A stretch of 64,000 bases of DNA from Porodaedalea pini (GCA_002794775.1 NBAY01000038.1:365572-429571), one strand, 5' to 3'. Counted from the first letter of the stretch, positions 45,259 through 57,726 are shown. Notes: generated by a model from the letters alone, not told the origin. Numbers and translations are program-made.

Positions 45259-45572
45259 CCGACCATACCGGTGCTCCACCAGAACTCAGATCGTCCAATT
45301 GGTACGTGGCTCCTGTCGTCGGACAGCAGTCCGGTACGTGTCTTGGCTGTATGCTCCATGTGACCGTGTCCCTAATCATCCAGATAAGATCTCCAGTACG
45401 TTCTGATATGCATTCGGAGGTCTTGGAACGTGTTGCTGATGCAATCGCAGGGTTCTGATTCAAAACCAGACCGATCAGATTCAGTCCGGTACTGATCGGT
45501 ACACATTGGAACCAGTTCTCGAGTGCTTCTGGGGCGATCGGTGGTGATGGGATGACCGGCACGGCTCTACAC
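45259..45572. repeat. Older LTR of the element 5 family, right part
   Basis: Completes the LTR begun at 34010: it starts CCGACCATACCGGTG and ends GGCTCTACA. The two pieces sum to about one LTR length (625 + 314 bp including the duplicated 4 bp). Confidence 0.85.
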
Positions 45573-46757
45573 TGCCACCAGCAGAATGAATCATACACAG
45601 GAAGTATATAGGAAGAAATTGACACAAGTCATGAAATGACATGAGGTATGTAAAGTTTTGGAATCACGTACTCTGCTGATTCCAATCTTCTCTTTTATTT
45701 TGTTTAGGATCCATCTCAGATGACCAAGGTCATTCAGGAAGCACTTTCTGGTACAGAAGGAATAAACATCTCCACCCTCTTGGATTGCCTCTGTCATGAT
45801 CGTGATGTATACAAGGAGAAGACTGATGCAGAGAAAGCCAAGGCTGCAAAGGTAAGTATTCATGCTTCTGTCTTTATTCTCCTGCATATGGCCAGTTTCA
45901 TTTATTAATGCTGGTGTCTATCCCATCTTTGCTGCAATGACATTATGCTTTCATTCTATACTTATTTATTATTATACTATAGAAAGCCAATGAGAACCTC
46001 AAGGGTGGAGAGCTGATCTGTGCACAATCAATGAAGGGTCAATGCCACCATCCACTTGCTCTTGTCCAGACTAATGTTGAGCTGTCTGTCCACCCTTGCC
46101 ATGACAGTGAGATCAGTGACAGTGAAGACAAGGTGCAAACTAATCAGAAAAATAGTGAGGGATACTAATGATCAAATAGTATTGTGACTTATATAAGAAC
46201 CAGAGATGATGCATATCTCAAATGCCAGTAATTTGATGCACTCTTGTGATGATGCAGATGAAAGCAAATCTGAGGATAATACTATCAAAGATGCATCTGG
46301 CTCTCAGCATCAGACAAAATGGCAATGTCACAATAACGAGCTTAAGGCTATTAAGGTCCAGCTTGATGCAGATACAGCAAAAACCCGACTTTTTGAACCC
46401 GAGATGATTGAGAAGAGTACCAAACAAATCTCACTCATCAGGGAGACTTTGCATCTGTAAAAGCAGAGTTTGGAAGTATACAAGGACTCTTAGGACCGTC
46501 TCGCCATGTTCCATAACAACTTTATTAATCTTTTTGCACAGGTTGCAAACAAACTTGCTTTGCAAACATCATGATCATGTTCTGTCTGGGAAGCATGCAA
46601 TAGACATGATCTCCAATGCCTGCCTATCTCTTCAAATATACCCCTGCTTTCTTCGACTGCTTTCATACAATGCATAGACTAATCTTTAATATATTATTGA
46701 TGTAATGATGTGCATATTGTTATTCTTCTGTATATCTTTATAATTCAGCTATTTTCT

Positions 46758-47885
46758 GCTAGTCGTGAAAATATTCATGTAGGGAAGGAGGATCACAATT
46801 AAAATATTATGCTGTTTGATTAGGATGAAGGCAATTCAAAGCATTTGTTAGTATGACAGCCATACAGTAATAAACTCCAACAGGAGAGGAAAACAGCCTC
46901 ATCTTCAAGAATGCATTTAAAAATAGCCAGAAATTGACAATACCCCCAAAACCATGCTTGACCTCAATTTGTATAGCTGCCATGCATGCATTCCAATCCT
47001 GTTCCTGTGCTGTTCACTCACCTGCTCCTGAAAATAGACTGAGCATGATAGGAGAGACCCCATATGCTAGATCACCATATATCTGAAAATATTGATCCTC
47101 GACTGGAGTTCCATCTGTTGCATGGGAGACTCATGCATATTGCTCCAGCTTCTCCAAGAGCCTGCTATCAGCCAGTAAGGCTGGATCAGCCCATCTTCCT
47201 TTGATAGGACCATAGAGATGCCCAATAAGACCATTTGGAAGCATTAATGCCTGATATTTAAGCACATGATACTTCTTATGGCCATTATAAGCAACATGCT
47301 AAAAGAGGCATGGACGTGAGATGTGCCAAATAGTACAATCAATGAGTGCAATGAGTTGAGGAAGTGGGGTGCCACCTTCATTATGGAATGCATGTGCGTA
47401 CTTGACAAGATTTGCCTGTTTAAATAGGCCCACATGATTGAAATTGAGGAGATGTGACCAGCACTCATTGAGATATATGCACATAAAGTGCTTGTAGAGC
47501 ATGGTAAGAAGGTAGAGCTCTTCAGCAGTGCAAAATCTGGCAAGAAGCAGACAGAGGGCTTCAACTCCAGAGAAAGTATGATGTGCCTGTGTAACTACAA
47601 TCTCTGGAATATCAAGTGCACTTAGAAGTTGCTTTATATCTCAAAATGAAAAGCTTTAATTATAATTATTAAATGATTATTTATTGAAAAGACAAAATAC
47701 ACACCAGAAATGCTATCTACACTCTGACCTAGGCATCTTCTTCAACCATTTCATAGTAATATGCTGCCCACTAATACAGGGATATGCTCAGAAATGTGAG
47801 CTGTGATGATGCAAAGCATGTGCTATAAAAAGTGCCTTTAACTTGAAGAGCTTCGAAGAAGGTGACTTTATGGCTACAGAAGTTA
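46758..47885 (-). pseudogene. PIF/Harbinger-like DDE transposase, main part
   Basis: Minus strand, reading leftward: SALDIPEIVVTQAHHTFSG and ALCLLLARFC near 47560-47610, the first Asp motif ALIDCTIWHISRPCLF near 47330, YNGHKKYHVLKYQ, LYGPIKGRWADPALLADS (second Asp), YGDLAYG (third), and a C-terminal IVNFWLFL...AVILTNALNCLHP...YFNCDPPSLHEYF block typical of fungal DDE_Tnp_4 proteins. Stops occur at CGA-like positions (LF-stop-HVAYNG, YA-stop-VSHATDG), and the last acidic residue of the VEW-type motif is Lys. The N-terminus lies beyond element 4 (57065-57173). Convergent with the possible partner gene upstream. Confidence 0.75.
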
Positions 47886-48325
47886 TGTCATGGATGTTTT
47901 TTAATTATTTCATTCTCTTATCACTTTCCCTTATCTTATCTTATCTTATCTAGTATTACTAATCATGCTTATTCTTGCTTACTCCCTATTCATTATGATC
48001 CTTCTTACATTATCCTTACTCGCTGACTGACCCTATGATGCCATTGTTCTATGACATTCCATAATGTTCTTTCATATATCTGTATATAGCATCTAGTTCC
48101 CTAGTCTGTGCGCAGCCTCTGAAGGATATATAAGTAGGCAGTCCTCCTGTATTTATTGCTTAGTTTCAACCTGGTCAATTCTACCTGGCTACATCCAGAA
48201 GCTGTCTCTCCTCCTTGCACTGTGTCAGCCCTCCTGGCTCACTGCTCTCTCTCTCTCCTCCTCTCCTTTGACTGAGTTCCATGTGACCTGGTTACCTCTT
48301 GCATATCCATAGTCCATCGCTGACA
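47886..48325 (+). repeat. Element 4 5' LTR
   Basis: TGTCATGGA...CGCTGACA with a CTTAT microsatellite (about four units; about six in the 3' LTR) and TATATAAG near 48129. Some 35 nt later is AGTTTCAACCTGG. The PBS after the LTR (CAAGGTCAAAACT) matches its complement at 9 of 12 positions, a decayed self-priming pair. Confidence 0.88.
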
Positions 48326-49182
48326 CAAGGTCAAAACTTACCTCTACTGCCTTGCGCATTCTCAGTCATCAAACGCCAAGCTGGCTCTGAACATTTGCGT
48401 ATCCTACCAACAATGATCTCTTTATCGTGCTACCCTCTACACTCTTACCTGTACCCTGCAAATCACCTTCACCATCAAACTTTTCCTGATCTCCATCATC
48501 ATCACTCTTAATCCCTATCTTGTCCAACAACCTCAAAACCATCCACTACCTGTCCACAATCCTGAACTATAAACCAACAATTCTTATCCAACACATCCGA
48601 CGACTTGAACTGCAACCCCGACTACAATCACTTTGACCCACACCAGTTCTTAGATCGATCTCACGTGCATCAATCAGGCTGATATGTTGTTAAATCCTTA
48701 CTTTCATTATTACACTCACTCATTTTACAACCTGCCGTCCTCTTTCTATTTGATCAACCAGCGCTCATTTGAGAGGAGGTAACGTTGAGTCCAACCCACT
48801 CAAGAGTAACTACCAGGCCTTGGGGGTGATCTTTGGAAAGGTTCCTTGGTGCCCGTTGGAGTCTTCACAGAGGAAGATCTGGGTTTGATCAGCAAGTGAA
48901 AGTCGACCACCATATCTGGAGTTTTGTTACAGCTCTCAATCAGATCTGCAGGTGTCCGCACCACCTGTCAGCTGGCAGTGTTGTTTCTGATTTGAGCTGG
49001 CTCCACACCCATATAACTAAGTGTCAAGTTCAGCAGCACCCCGTTAGCATACCTCACCGGAAGATACTGCTGACACCATCCTCGAAAACCTACCACTGCT
49101 GACAGACGATGATCTCGTATGCCTAGACAATGAGTTACAAGCCCTCCAACTACCCCATTCACCACCAGCACCATCACCCAGC
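48326..49182 (+). other. Element 4 leader
   Basis: Untranslated sequence between PBS and gag; no open frame of note. Confidence 0.6.
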
Positions 49183-50274
49183 ATGTCAGAACCCCAAACT
49201 CCCATCATAGCAGCCACAGGAGCACCAGCAATCTCAAATGCGATGATGCAGGAAATCATCAACACACTGCATAGCCTGGGACTGTTGGCAACCCCCACGC
49301 CAGCAGCCTCAGCAGTACCTGTTCCCCCTCCCCAAACGACAAACAGTGGTGGAGGGAGATACATTGCCAAACCCAAGGTGTTCAATGGGTGAGACTACAA
49401 GAAGTTCGAATGTGCTATTACCCTATACATTAAAGCAAATGCAGGGGACTTCATGAATGACAAGGATTACTTCCTTTTTGTGTTATCATTCATGACAGAA
49501 GGCACGGCCACACTCTGGGCCCAGAACTTCTTAGAGAGCATCAAGATGGATGGATATCTGATCTTTTCACTTGTAAACTATCAGAAATTCAAAGAACAGC
49601 TAGAAGGGGCATTTGGAGACCCAAATGAGTGCCAAAATGCCATGCAGAAATTGGATAGCTGGAAGCACACCTGAGATATCACTGCCAACCAATTCTTCCA
49701 GCAGTTCAACATCTCTGACCGTGCAGCAGGATATGATGATGATGCCAAGAATGATGACACCCTCATCCACAAACTGACAAAAGCTCTGGATAAAGAAATC
49801 ATGTACCGAATCCACATGAGCGACCCAGCCCTGACCACATACAAGGGCTGGCAAGAGAAAGCCATTCGGTTTGACAATGCAAGACACCAGATGAGGGTGA
49901 TCGAACAAATGCACTCTGCTCCACCCAGACCTCAGGTACCCCCATCTAAACCCACTCCTTCATTTGCACCTAAGATCCCTGAAAGGCGCAATGCCACTGG
50001 AGTCACATATAGAGGTATGGGGAAGCCGATGGACGTATCGCTCAAAGAGCTAAGGAAGTCAGGAGTCTGCTACTACTGCAGAGAGCCTGGACATTTACAG
50101 AGGAATAGTCCAAAGAAAAATATAGTGATAAGGGCTGTGTTGATGGGGATAGAGCCACAAAAGAGAAAAGTCTGGGCAGACAAGACTGTGACACTCAAGG
50201 AGTCAGACTTCACAGAGGAAGAAGAGAAGGCATGCTTTGAGCAGGAGTTGGATTTTGCAGAGCCCCAGCAGTGA
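49183..50274 (+). pseudogene. Element 4 gag
   Basis: MSEPQTPIIAATG start, Pro-rich linker, Gag core (TEGTATLWAQNFLESIK near 49500; FGDPNECQNA) and a zinc knuckle CYYCREPGHLQRNSP whose last Cys is Ser. Stops at about 49390 and 49672, where Trp or Arg is expected. It ends at TGA 50272. GGATTTT at 50250-50256 is in phase for a -1 slip into pol. Confidence 0.85.
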
Positions 50275-53200
50275 ACACAGCACTGACTGGGATAGGTTCA
50301 GTTTTGGTTTTTCAAATGGCCAATTTTGATAATTCTATGGACTCAGTAAATAAAGTAGATAAAACACAAAAAAATGTAAAAAATAATGTCACTCGCAAAA
50401 ATACTCCTTCTATTCCTGTACCAGTAGTCAGTAGTATAGATATGCTGGCATGTAACAATATTCCCATCTTGTCATACAGTTCCATTTCTGCATCTGAAAA
50501 TCATGTAAAATCCTTTTCCCAAACTTTTAATTCTATTTCTTCCTTGGCCAGAACTGAACCAAAATCCGTGAAAAATGAAAACTCATTGAAACAAGCTGAG
50601 AGGAAATCCTGAAGAGACCGTCCTATCCTCTTTACTGCACCATGGGTTGTACGGCATCTCAAGGAGGATAAACTAAAAAATGCTTTGACAACCCTCCAAG
50701 TGTGAATGAAACAGCAGAGGCATGCTGAAGCAAATGAAGAGACAGTGCATCAGATCATTGCACTAGAAGAATCAGATGCTGTGGCAGCTGTTAGGGACCT
50801 GAGGGGTCCGAAACAGTTCATAAGAGGGTCTCGGGGGCAACAGCTCATGGTACCAATTCTCCTTCAAATGACCAACACCGGTAGTCAGTTCAAGGTAGAT
50901 GCGTTACTGGACAGTGGCTGCACGGGCTCATGTATCAACCAATCCTTCATCGAAAAACATCAGATCAGGACAAAAAAGACACCCATCCCAATCCGAGTTT
51001 ATAATGCTGACGGCACACTCAATAAGGACAGTTTGATCACAGAACTTGTGGAAATGTGCATGATGATTAAGGATCATTCAGAGTGTATCCACTTTGCAGT
51101 CACAGATCTAGGGAAAACAGATGTGTTCATTGGACACAAATGGTTAAAGCTGCACAATCCCAACATCGACTGGCAAAAGTCTACAATCAAATTTGATTGA
51201 TGCCCTAATGTATGTGGCTATATCTGTGGTCTAGAGGACATTGACGCAGATCCCAACAAAAACCTTGATCTGGTGAAACTTGAAGATGGTGATCAGCTCT
51301 TTCTCTTCAATTGGGACAGATTCATTAAGTCCGATCCAAGGAAAGCACTGAAGGTCAGGCAACAGGTGCTTGAAGAAGTCCCAGACTATGTAAAAGAGTT
51401 TGTGGACATATTCAGTGAACAGAAATTTGATCAATTACTAGAGAGATACCCTTGGGATCACACTATTGAACTCAAACCAGGTTCGAAGCTCTCTGACTGT
51501 AAAATCTACCTGCTCAGCTCATCAGAACAGGTAGCACTCAACAAATTCCTCACCGAAAACCTAGAAACTGGCCATATTCGCAACTCTCAATCTGAGATGG
51601 CATCCCCCTTCTTCTTCATCAAAAAGAAGGATGGCAAGCTTCGCCCTGTACAGGATTATCACAAGCTCAATGACATGACAGTTAAGAACAAATACCTGTT
51701 ACCGCTAATCCAAGAACTCATTGACAAGACAAAGCAGGCGAAATTCTTCACAAAACTTGACATACAATGGGGTTACAATAACATTTGGATTCGAGAGGGT
51801 GATGAGCATAAAGCCACCTTCAGGACAAACTGCGGTCTATTTGAACCAATGGTCATGTTCTTCGGTCTCACAAATTCACCGGCAACCTTTCAAGGATTCA
51901 TGAACGAGATCTTCTAAGAACTCATCAATGATAGACACGTCATAGTCTATATGGATGACATTCTGATCTTTGCATGAACTCACAAACATCATAACAAACT
52001 CGTCCGACAAGTTCTAGAAGTGTTGCGAGCAAACAAGTTGTTCTTAAAGCCAGAAAAGTGCAGCTTTACTCAAGAGACCGTGAACTATCTTGGGCATATC
52101 CTTGGCAATGGACAGATTTGTATGGATCCAGCCAAAGTGGCAGGTGTAAAAGATTGGCCAGTCCCTAAGAATAAGAAAGAACTATAGTCTTTCCTTGGGT
52201 TCTGCAACTACTACTGCCGCTTTATCCTAGCGTTCAGTCACTATGCAAAGCCCCTGACAGTATTGACCGGAGATGTAGAGTGGAAGTGGGAGGTGGAGCA
52301 ACAGGAGGCCTTTGAACATCTAAAGCAGAAGCTCTGTGAGGAACCCATACTCGCAGTGCCTACTGATGATGATCAATTTTGGGTGGAGGCCAATTTGTCG
52401 CATTTTGCTAATGGCGCCATTCTGTCTCAACTCATTGATGGAAAGTGGCATCCAATTGCATACTGATCGCAAGCACTTAGCCAAGCAGAGCACAACTACA
52501 AAATCTATGACAAAGAGATGTTTGCGATCATGTGTGCATTAGATGACTGGCGACAATATCTTCTAGGAGCAACACAGACTTTCAAAATCTGGTTGGACCA
52601 CCTCAACCTCCAGTATTTCCAAAAACCCCAGAAGATTAACCACCAACAAGCGAGATAGCTACAGGAGTTAGCAGACTATGACTTCAAACTGTTCCATAAA
52701 CCAGGTGCCCTGATGACTAAGGCTGACCTCCTCTTGAGATGAGTGGACCATGAGAGGGGGGAGAATGACAATATTGACATCATTTTGCTCAAGCCGGACC
52801 TATTCATAAACAAAACACTGCTAAAAGCACTGGATACAGACTTCGTTAAACAAATTAAAAGGGCACGAAACAACAGGGATAGAGCAGTTGTGAAGGCATT
52901 AGAGTGGAAGGAATGAGAGTGGAATGAGGAAGAAGAAGGTTTGCTGATGTGAAAGGGCAGGATCTATGTGCCAAAAGACCAAAAACTCCAAGAAGACATC
53001 ATTCAAAACCATCATGACAGCACACTCGCAGGACACCCAGGACACTATAAGACCCATAAGTTGATCACGTGCAACTACTGGTGGCCAGGAATCCAGCGAG
53101 ATGTTCAAATGTATGTTGAGGGATGTGACGCATGCCAACGTACCAAGGCACACCAAGCAAAACCACATAATTCTCTGAATCTGAATGAAATCCCAAAAGG

Positions 53201-54040
53201 TCCTTGGGAAATTGTCATGGCAGACCTGATCAGTGAACTCCCCGAGTCCAATGGGCATAATGCGATTTGTGTCTTCATTGACAGGTTCAGTAAACAGGTG
53301 CATGCAATCCCTACCTCTGTGAGTGTAACATTGCAAGGAATGGCGAGGCTTTACCGAGACCATGTCTTCAGGCTACATGGTATACTGGGCAAGTTTAATC
53401 ATGACAGAGGATCACAGTTTGAGTCCAAGTTCATGAACGAACTATACCAATTATTGGGCATCAAGGGAAACCCGTCAATGGCATATCACCCACAGATGGA
53501 TGGTCAGACAGAATGGATAAACCAAGAGATTGAACAGTACCTTCATCTCTTTGTTAACCACCATCAGTTGGACTGGGCAGAATGGCTGGCACTAGCAGAA
53601 TTTGTGTACAACAACAAGGAACAAATGTCAACAGGATCATCACCCTTCTTTGTCAACCATGGGAGGCACCTGTACAAGGGCACAAATCTCAGATGTGAAT
53701 TGACCAATGAATCTGCTAAGCAGTTTGCTGACCGAATGGCCAAGATCAGAGAGGAGACCAAATCAGCATTGAAACATGCGGCTGAAACCATGAAACGCTT
53801 CTACAACAGGACAAAGGGAGAATCCATTGAGTATAAACCTGGGGATAAGGTTATGCTCAAAGGAACTCACTTAAAGACAGATCATCCTATGAAGAAGTTG
53901 GGAGACAAACACTATGGGCCTTTCATCATTGAAAAGAAAATCAGTACATCAGCATATAGGCTTAAACTTCCACGTACATGGAAGAAAGTCTATCTGGTTT
54001 TCAACGAAGTACTCTTCTCCCTGTACAACGAGCCGCAGTA

Positions 54041-56224
54041 TCCTTATTATTAAATGCAACCCCCTACTTTTGACACAGCCACATGCTGACTAAATTCGGA
54101 CTTTTAATGTTTTGATGCTTCTTTTTTCCTTCTTCAGTCATCACATGCTCTGGTCAGCTCCGAAGATTTTGATGGCTCAAAGCGGCAGCATGCAGATCAT
54201 CACATGATGTCTGCCTATGGGCACACATCCATGAGCAGACCACTGTGTAGGCTCAATCAACTCATTTCCCCTATTACAGCCTTTTTCATAAGTCCTGCAA
54301 CACATGCATGTCACATGAAGTGAGCCACGTCAGAGCCAAAGTGTCAAAAAATTAGAATGAATGTCTATTTTCTCTGTGAATTCTATACAGAACCTGCTCA
54401 TTAAGTACTCAAAAAAAAGGCATGGTTCTCAGGAGAAGAAATATGTAAAATAGGGAGCAATAAATTGACTGTGTAGGCAGGTAGAGATCAAACAAGTGCA
54501 GCTGGTCTGTTCTCTCACCCATTTCCACTGAGATTCAAAAATTATGGCTTCCCTACATCTACCTATAAAATTCTTTCCTGTGTCTTTAAATTAAGTATAT
54601 GACTATACCAACATCTCCTGAAAGTTTGAAGCCAATCCGTTCAGTATTCATGGTCCAGCAGCAAGATTTGTGTTCCACTTCAAGCTCTTTCCACCCTCCT
54701 TTTCTCACAACAGGTCTTGCAGTGTAGAACACAAATCTTGCTGCTGGACCATGAATACTGAACGGATTGGCTTCAAACTTTCAGGAGATGTTGGTATAGT
54801 CATATACTTAATTTACAGACACAGGAAAGAATTTTATAGGTAGATGTAGGGGAGCCATAATTTTTGAATCTCAGTGGAAATGGGTGAGAGAACAGACCAG
54901 CTGCACTTGTTTGATCTCTACCTGCCTACACAGTCAATTTATTGCTCCCTATTTTACATATTTCTTCTCCTGAGAACCATGCCTTTTTTTTGAGTACTTA
55001 ATGAGCAGGTTCTGTGCAGAATTCACAGAGAAAATAGGCATTCATTCTAATTTTTTGACACTTTGGCTCTGACATGGCTCACTTCACGTGACATGCACGT
55101 GTTGCAGGACTTATGAAAATGGCTATAAAAAAATTGAAAAAAAAAATATGAAAAAAATTCGTAAAAATTAGGGGAAAAATAGTTTAATTATTTATTGCTC
55201 TTCTCTTGAAATTTTGATGGCTAGAAGCAGTAACTTCAAAGCAGCAGCATGCAAATCATCTACAATCAATTTTATACTTTGAGCTCAAACAACTTATTCC
55301 TCATATGAAAAAGTTAGGAAAAATGCTGAATAAAATAAGTCAATTAGAAAAATATTCTGCTATCTTCTCCATGTGTATTATAAAATAAATTTCAGTAGAA
55401 AACCAACCAGTTGGAGTCCATTGAAAATTACTCTCAGAACATGTAAACTATTAGCCTGGCTCATGCCAGAGTATACATAGCACAACTCAGTATAAGTGCA
55501 TATAAGCTTTGGATGAGTTGGGCAGTAAAGAGAATGTAAAAATGGCATGAACTGAACATAATGTGCCAGACTCCAAGGGTCTGAAGCTGCCACTGAGTCT
55601 CAGACTTGGACTCCTCATAATTGTGGTACAGCTACATGGTTGTGTTTCAGAGTTTGTGTCTTGAAATGTCAGACACTCAATACATCAGAGTTAAGTCATG
55701 ATGTATAGGAAGTCAACAGCATGTTAGAAGTAGTAAGAATACTCTAGCAGGCCTATACCTATAGCCTTTTATAAATATTATATAAGGTGTCCTAACATAT
55801 CTATATTGTGTAAAGAATATTTTTTTCTATTTTAAATGAAGATATGAGAAGCAGGTATTATGCACTATGTCTCTCCATTGAAGGAGACTTATTCTATCTT
55901 CAAGTTCTCAACAACCAATATTGTACTTAGTGAGGTTTTGTTGTAAATAGAATATCATATAATAAAAATTCAGATTGCTTTCAAGCATATGTATGTGAGA
56001 TATATAGTTTTGCAATTGAAGAATCATGTGAACTAAGATGAAGCATTGTTCTAAGAGCTTAGACTAATAGCCAGCAAGGAACTTTGAATAGGTATAGCTT
56101 TTAAGATGAGAAATTGCATTAATTAAGTCTGAAGAACCAAAAAAAACTCAGATTAAGCAATGCCTAAAAAACTCAGATTGATGGCCAGTGGAGTTCCTGG
56201 TGAAGCCGGGAGCTCCAGAGCTGG
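54041..56224 (+). mobile_element. Non-autonomous Helitron B in element 4 pol
   Basis: Starts TC at 54041 after A, ends CTGG at 56221-56224 before T. Removing it joins CAG TA to T ACA in the pol frame and leads on to the PPPPPE-chromodomain. The 3' hairpin is partly decayed (CCTGGTGAAGCCGGG). Without the palindromic element it is about 1.34 kb, collinear with Helitron A. Its 2184 bp is a multiple of three. Confidence 0.8.
54277..55125. mobile_element. 849-bp palindromic element, copy 2
   Basis: Same length and structure as 13188-14036, flanked by TA on both sides. Helitron A lacks it at the same position (near 8980, CCCATATGAAAAAAA), giving an empty site. Only scattered base differences from copy 1 were noticed. 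Confidence 0.85.
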
Positions 56225-56609
56225 TACATCACAAAAATGAGATCCTCCACCCCCGCCTGAGATCATTGACAATGTGCCAGAATATGAGGTCGAAAAGGTT
56301 GTTGACTCCAAGCTAGTGCGAGAAAAGCTCAAATACCTCGTACACTGGAAAGGGTACCCGAACAAAGAGTGCACCTGGGAACCAATTGAGAATTTGACGA
56401 ACTCTCAAAAGGCCATCAACGAATTTCATAAGTCAACTCTAAGTGCTCCTCATATCCTCAACACTTTAGAAATGTCACAACTAAAGTTCCGACCCATATT
56501 TGAGATGACAGAGCCTGAGAGACAGGAAGGAGTGGCACAGTGGTGGGCTGGTAAGTTCCAGGGTAGGGAACATGGGCGATTGGAACACTTGCCTTGAAGG
56601 AGAGGGTCA

Positions 56610-56655
56610 TGTCATAGACATTTTTTAATTATTTCATTCTTTTATCACTTTCCCT

Positions 56656-56686
<31 letters not shown>

Positions 56687-57059
56687 GTATTACTAGTCAT
56701 GCTTATTCTTGCTTACTCCCTATTCATTATGATCCTTCTTACATTATCCTTACTCACTGACTGACCCTATGACACCATTGTTCTATGACATTCCATAATG
56801 TTCTTTCATATATCTGTATATAGCATCTAGTTCCCTAGTCTGTGTGCAGCCTCTGAAGGACATATAAGTAGGCAGTCCTCCTGTATTTATCACTTAGTTT
56901 CAACCTGGTCAATTCTACCTGGCTATGTCCAGAAGCTGTGTCTCCTCCTTGCGCTGTGTCAGCTCTCCTGGCTCACTGCTCTCTCTCTCTCCTCCTCTCC
57001 TTTGACTGAGTTCCATGTGACCTGGTTACCTCTTGTGTATCTGTAGTCTATCGCTGACA
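56610..57059 (+). repeat. Element 4 3' LTR
   Basis: 450 bp, preceded by GAAGGAGAGGGTCA (polypurine tract). Ends CGCTGACA. Confidence 0.9.
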
Positions 57060-57064
57060 AGTTA

Positions 57065-57173
57065 CTTGAGAGGGAGGTAACAGTCCAGGAGGAGGTTGAG
57101 CAGTATCAGCAAGCAAGATAGGTGCTGCAAGAGTGAGCAGCTGCAGCAACTGAGGCAGTGAGTTGTCTGTCAT
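57065..57173 (-). pseudogene. Harbinger-like transposase, N-terminal part
   Basis: ATG at 57173 (minus) opens MTDNSLPQLLQLL and runs in frame to the element 4 insertion point, joining to the sequence at 47885. The link rests on frame continuity over the target duplication and not on a motif. Confidence 0.5.
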
Positions 57174-57555
57174 GGTGGCAGGAAACAAGATGACAGCATC
57201 AGACACGCATCTCTTATCACGCAGATCCATCATTACCAATTTGGATCTGTTCAAGTTTGTAGTATTCTTTGCACATTTTTTTGCATTTTATTTATCAGAA
57301 ATATCAGGAATTTATAGTAATGTATAATTAAGATCTTGTATATCAGTAATTTGAGAAAAGAGTGCCATAGATGCCACCAGAAGCAAAGCTAGAGCTACGA
57401 GATGTTAGCTATGGCACTGTCTTTCTCTAATAGGCAGGCTGTGATTCAGTGTGATGAACCATGGGAAATAATTTGCAATGCCGCCGCTTGATGTATTACA
57501 AATAAAGTTTACACTTGGCGTGGCTTACATCAGAAAGGGGGATGGAATGATTTGC
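57174..57555. other. No gene recognised
   Basis: Probable 5' flank of the transposase unit; AT-rich, no terminal repeat identified. Confidence 0.35.
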
Positions 57556-57647
57556 ACAGCAGGAAAATCCAGGGTTTTCCATGAGGGAGGAGTATATCAC
57601 AGAGTGTTTAGTGGGGCTCATATAATTTTGGCAGAAAAAGCCTTACT
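57556..57647. mobile_element. Partial foldback arm (family of 9151-9664)
   Basis: CAGCAGGAAAATCCAGGGTTTTCCATGAGG... matches the left arm at 9154-9245, then stops at the LTR fragment. Confidence 0.75.
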
Positions 57648-57726
57648 GTTAGGCAGGAGTCCGAGAGATGACTTGGACTGGGCAGGCCTCTGCTAACTGT
57701 CGTCTGAGATGTGCTATACTCGCACT
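57648..57726. repeat. LTR end fragment of the element 1-3 family
   Basis: TGTTAGGCAGGAGTCCGAGAG...GTGCTATACTCG matches the first about 80 bp of the 18123 LTR. It is truncated on the right. Confidence 0.8.

Larger units (their letters stand above)
33830..46550 (+). pseudogene. Spliced gene split by LTR elements; possible Harbinger DNA-binding partner
   Basis: The first coding piece is 33830-34009 (RNEFTGKQLMEIVWIALD then a KKQEKWK segment). After the LTR block it resumes in frame at 45573. It continues through exons 45708-45851, 45983-46154 and 46204 onward with GT-AG introns (45646-45707, 45852-45982, 46155-46203) and compatible phases. In-frame stops at about 45636, 46458 and 46490 disable it; after them the frame goes on to LAMFHNNFINLFAQ near 46550. 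The start is lost at element 3. Composition (helical N-terminus, Lys/Glu-rich middle, coiled coil) resembles, from memory, agaricomycete proteins with a SANT/Myb-like domain. A DDE transposase lies convergent to it, so I suggest the second Harbinger protein. That assignment is tentative. Confidence 0.5.
50257..56597 (+). pseudogene. Element 4 pol, split by Helitron B
   Basis: All recognisable pieces stay in one frame: protease LLDSGCTGSCIN near 50905, RT YMDDILIFA near 51950, RNase H, integrase (HHCC near 53010-53140; DLISELPES; NHDRGSQFES; DGQTEWINQE), and after the Helitron the chromodomain (YEVEKVVDSKLVREKLKYLV near 56285). Stops near 50612, 50700, 51200, 51917, 51978, 52186, 52466, 52660, 52740 and 52950 disable it. 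No net frameshift was needed. Confidence 0.85.
47886..57059 (+). mobile_element. Element 4: decayed Ty3/gypsy chromovirus
   Basis: LTRs 47886-48325 and 56610-57059, flanked by AGTTA (47881-47885 and 57060-57064). Leader, gag and pol follow in order on plus, with Helitron B inserted before the chromodomain. It is a distinct lineage from elements 1-3. It sits in the transposase gene, and the transposase frame reads through when it is taken out. Confidence 0.92.
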
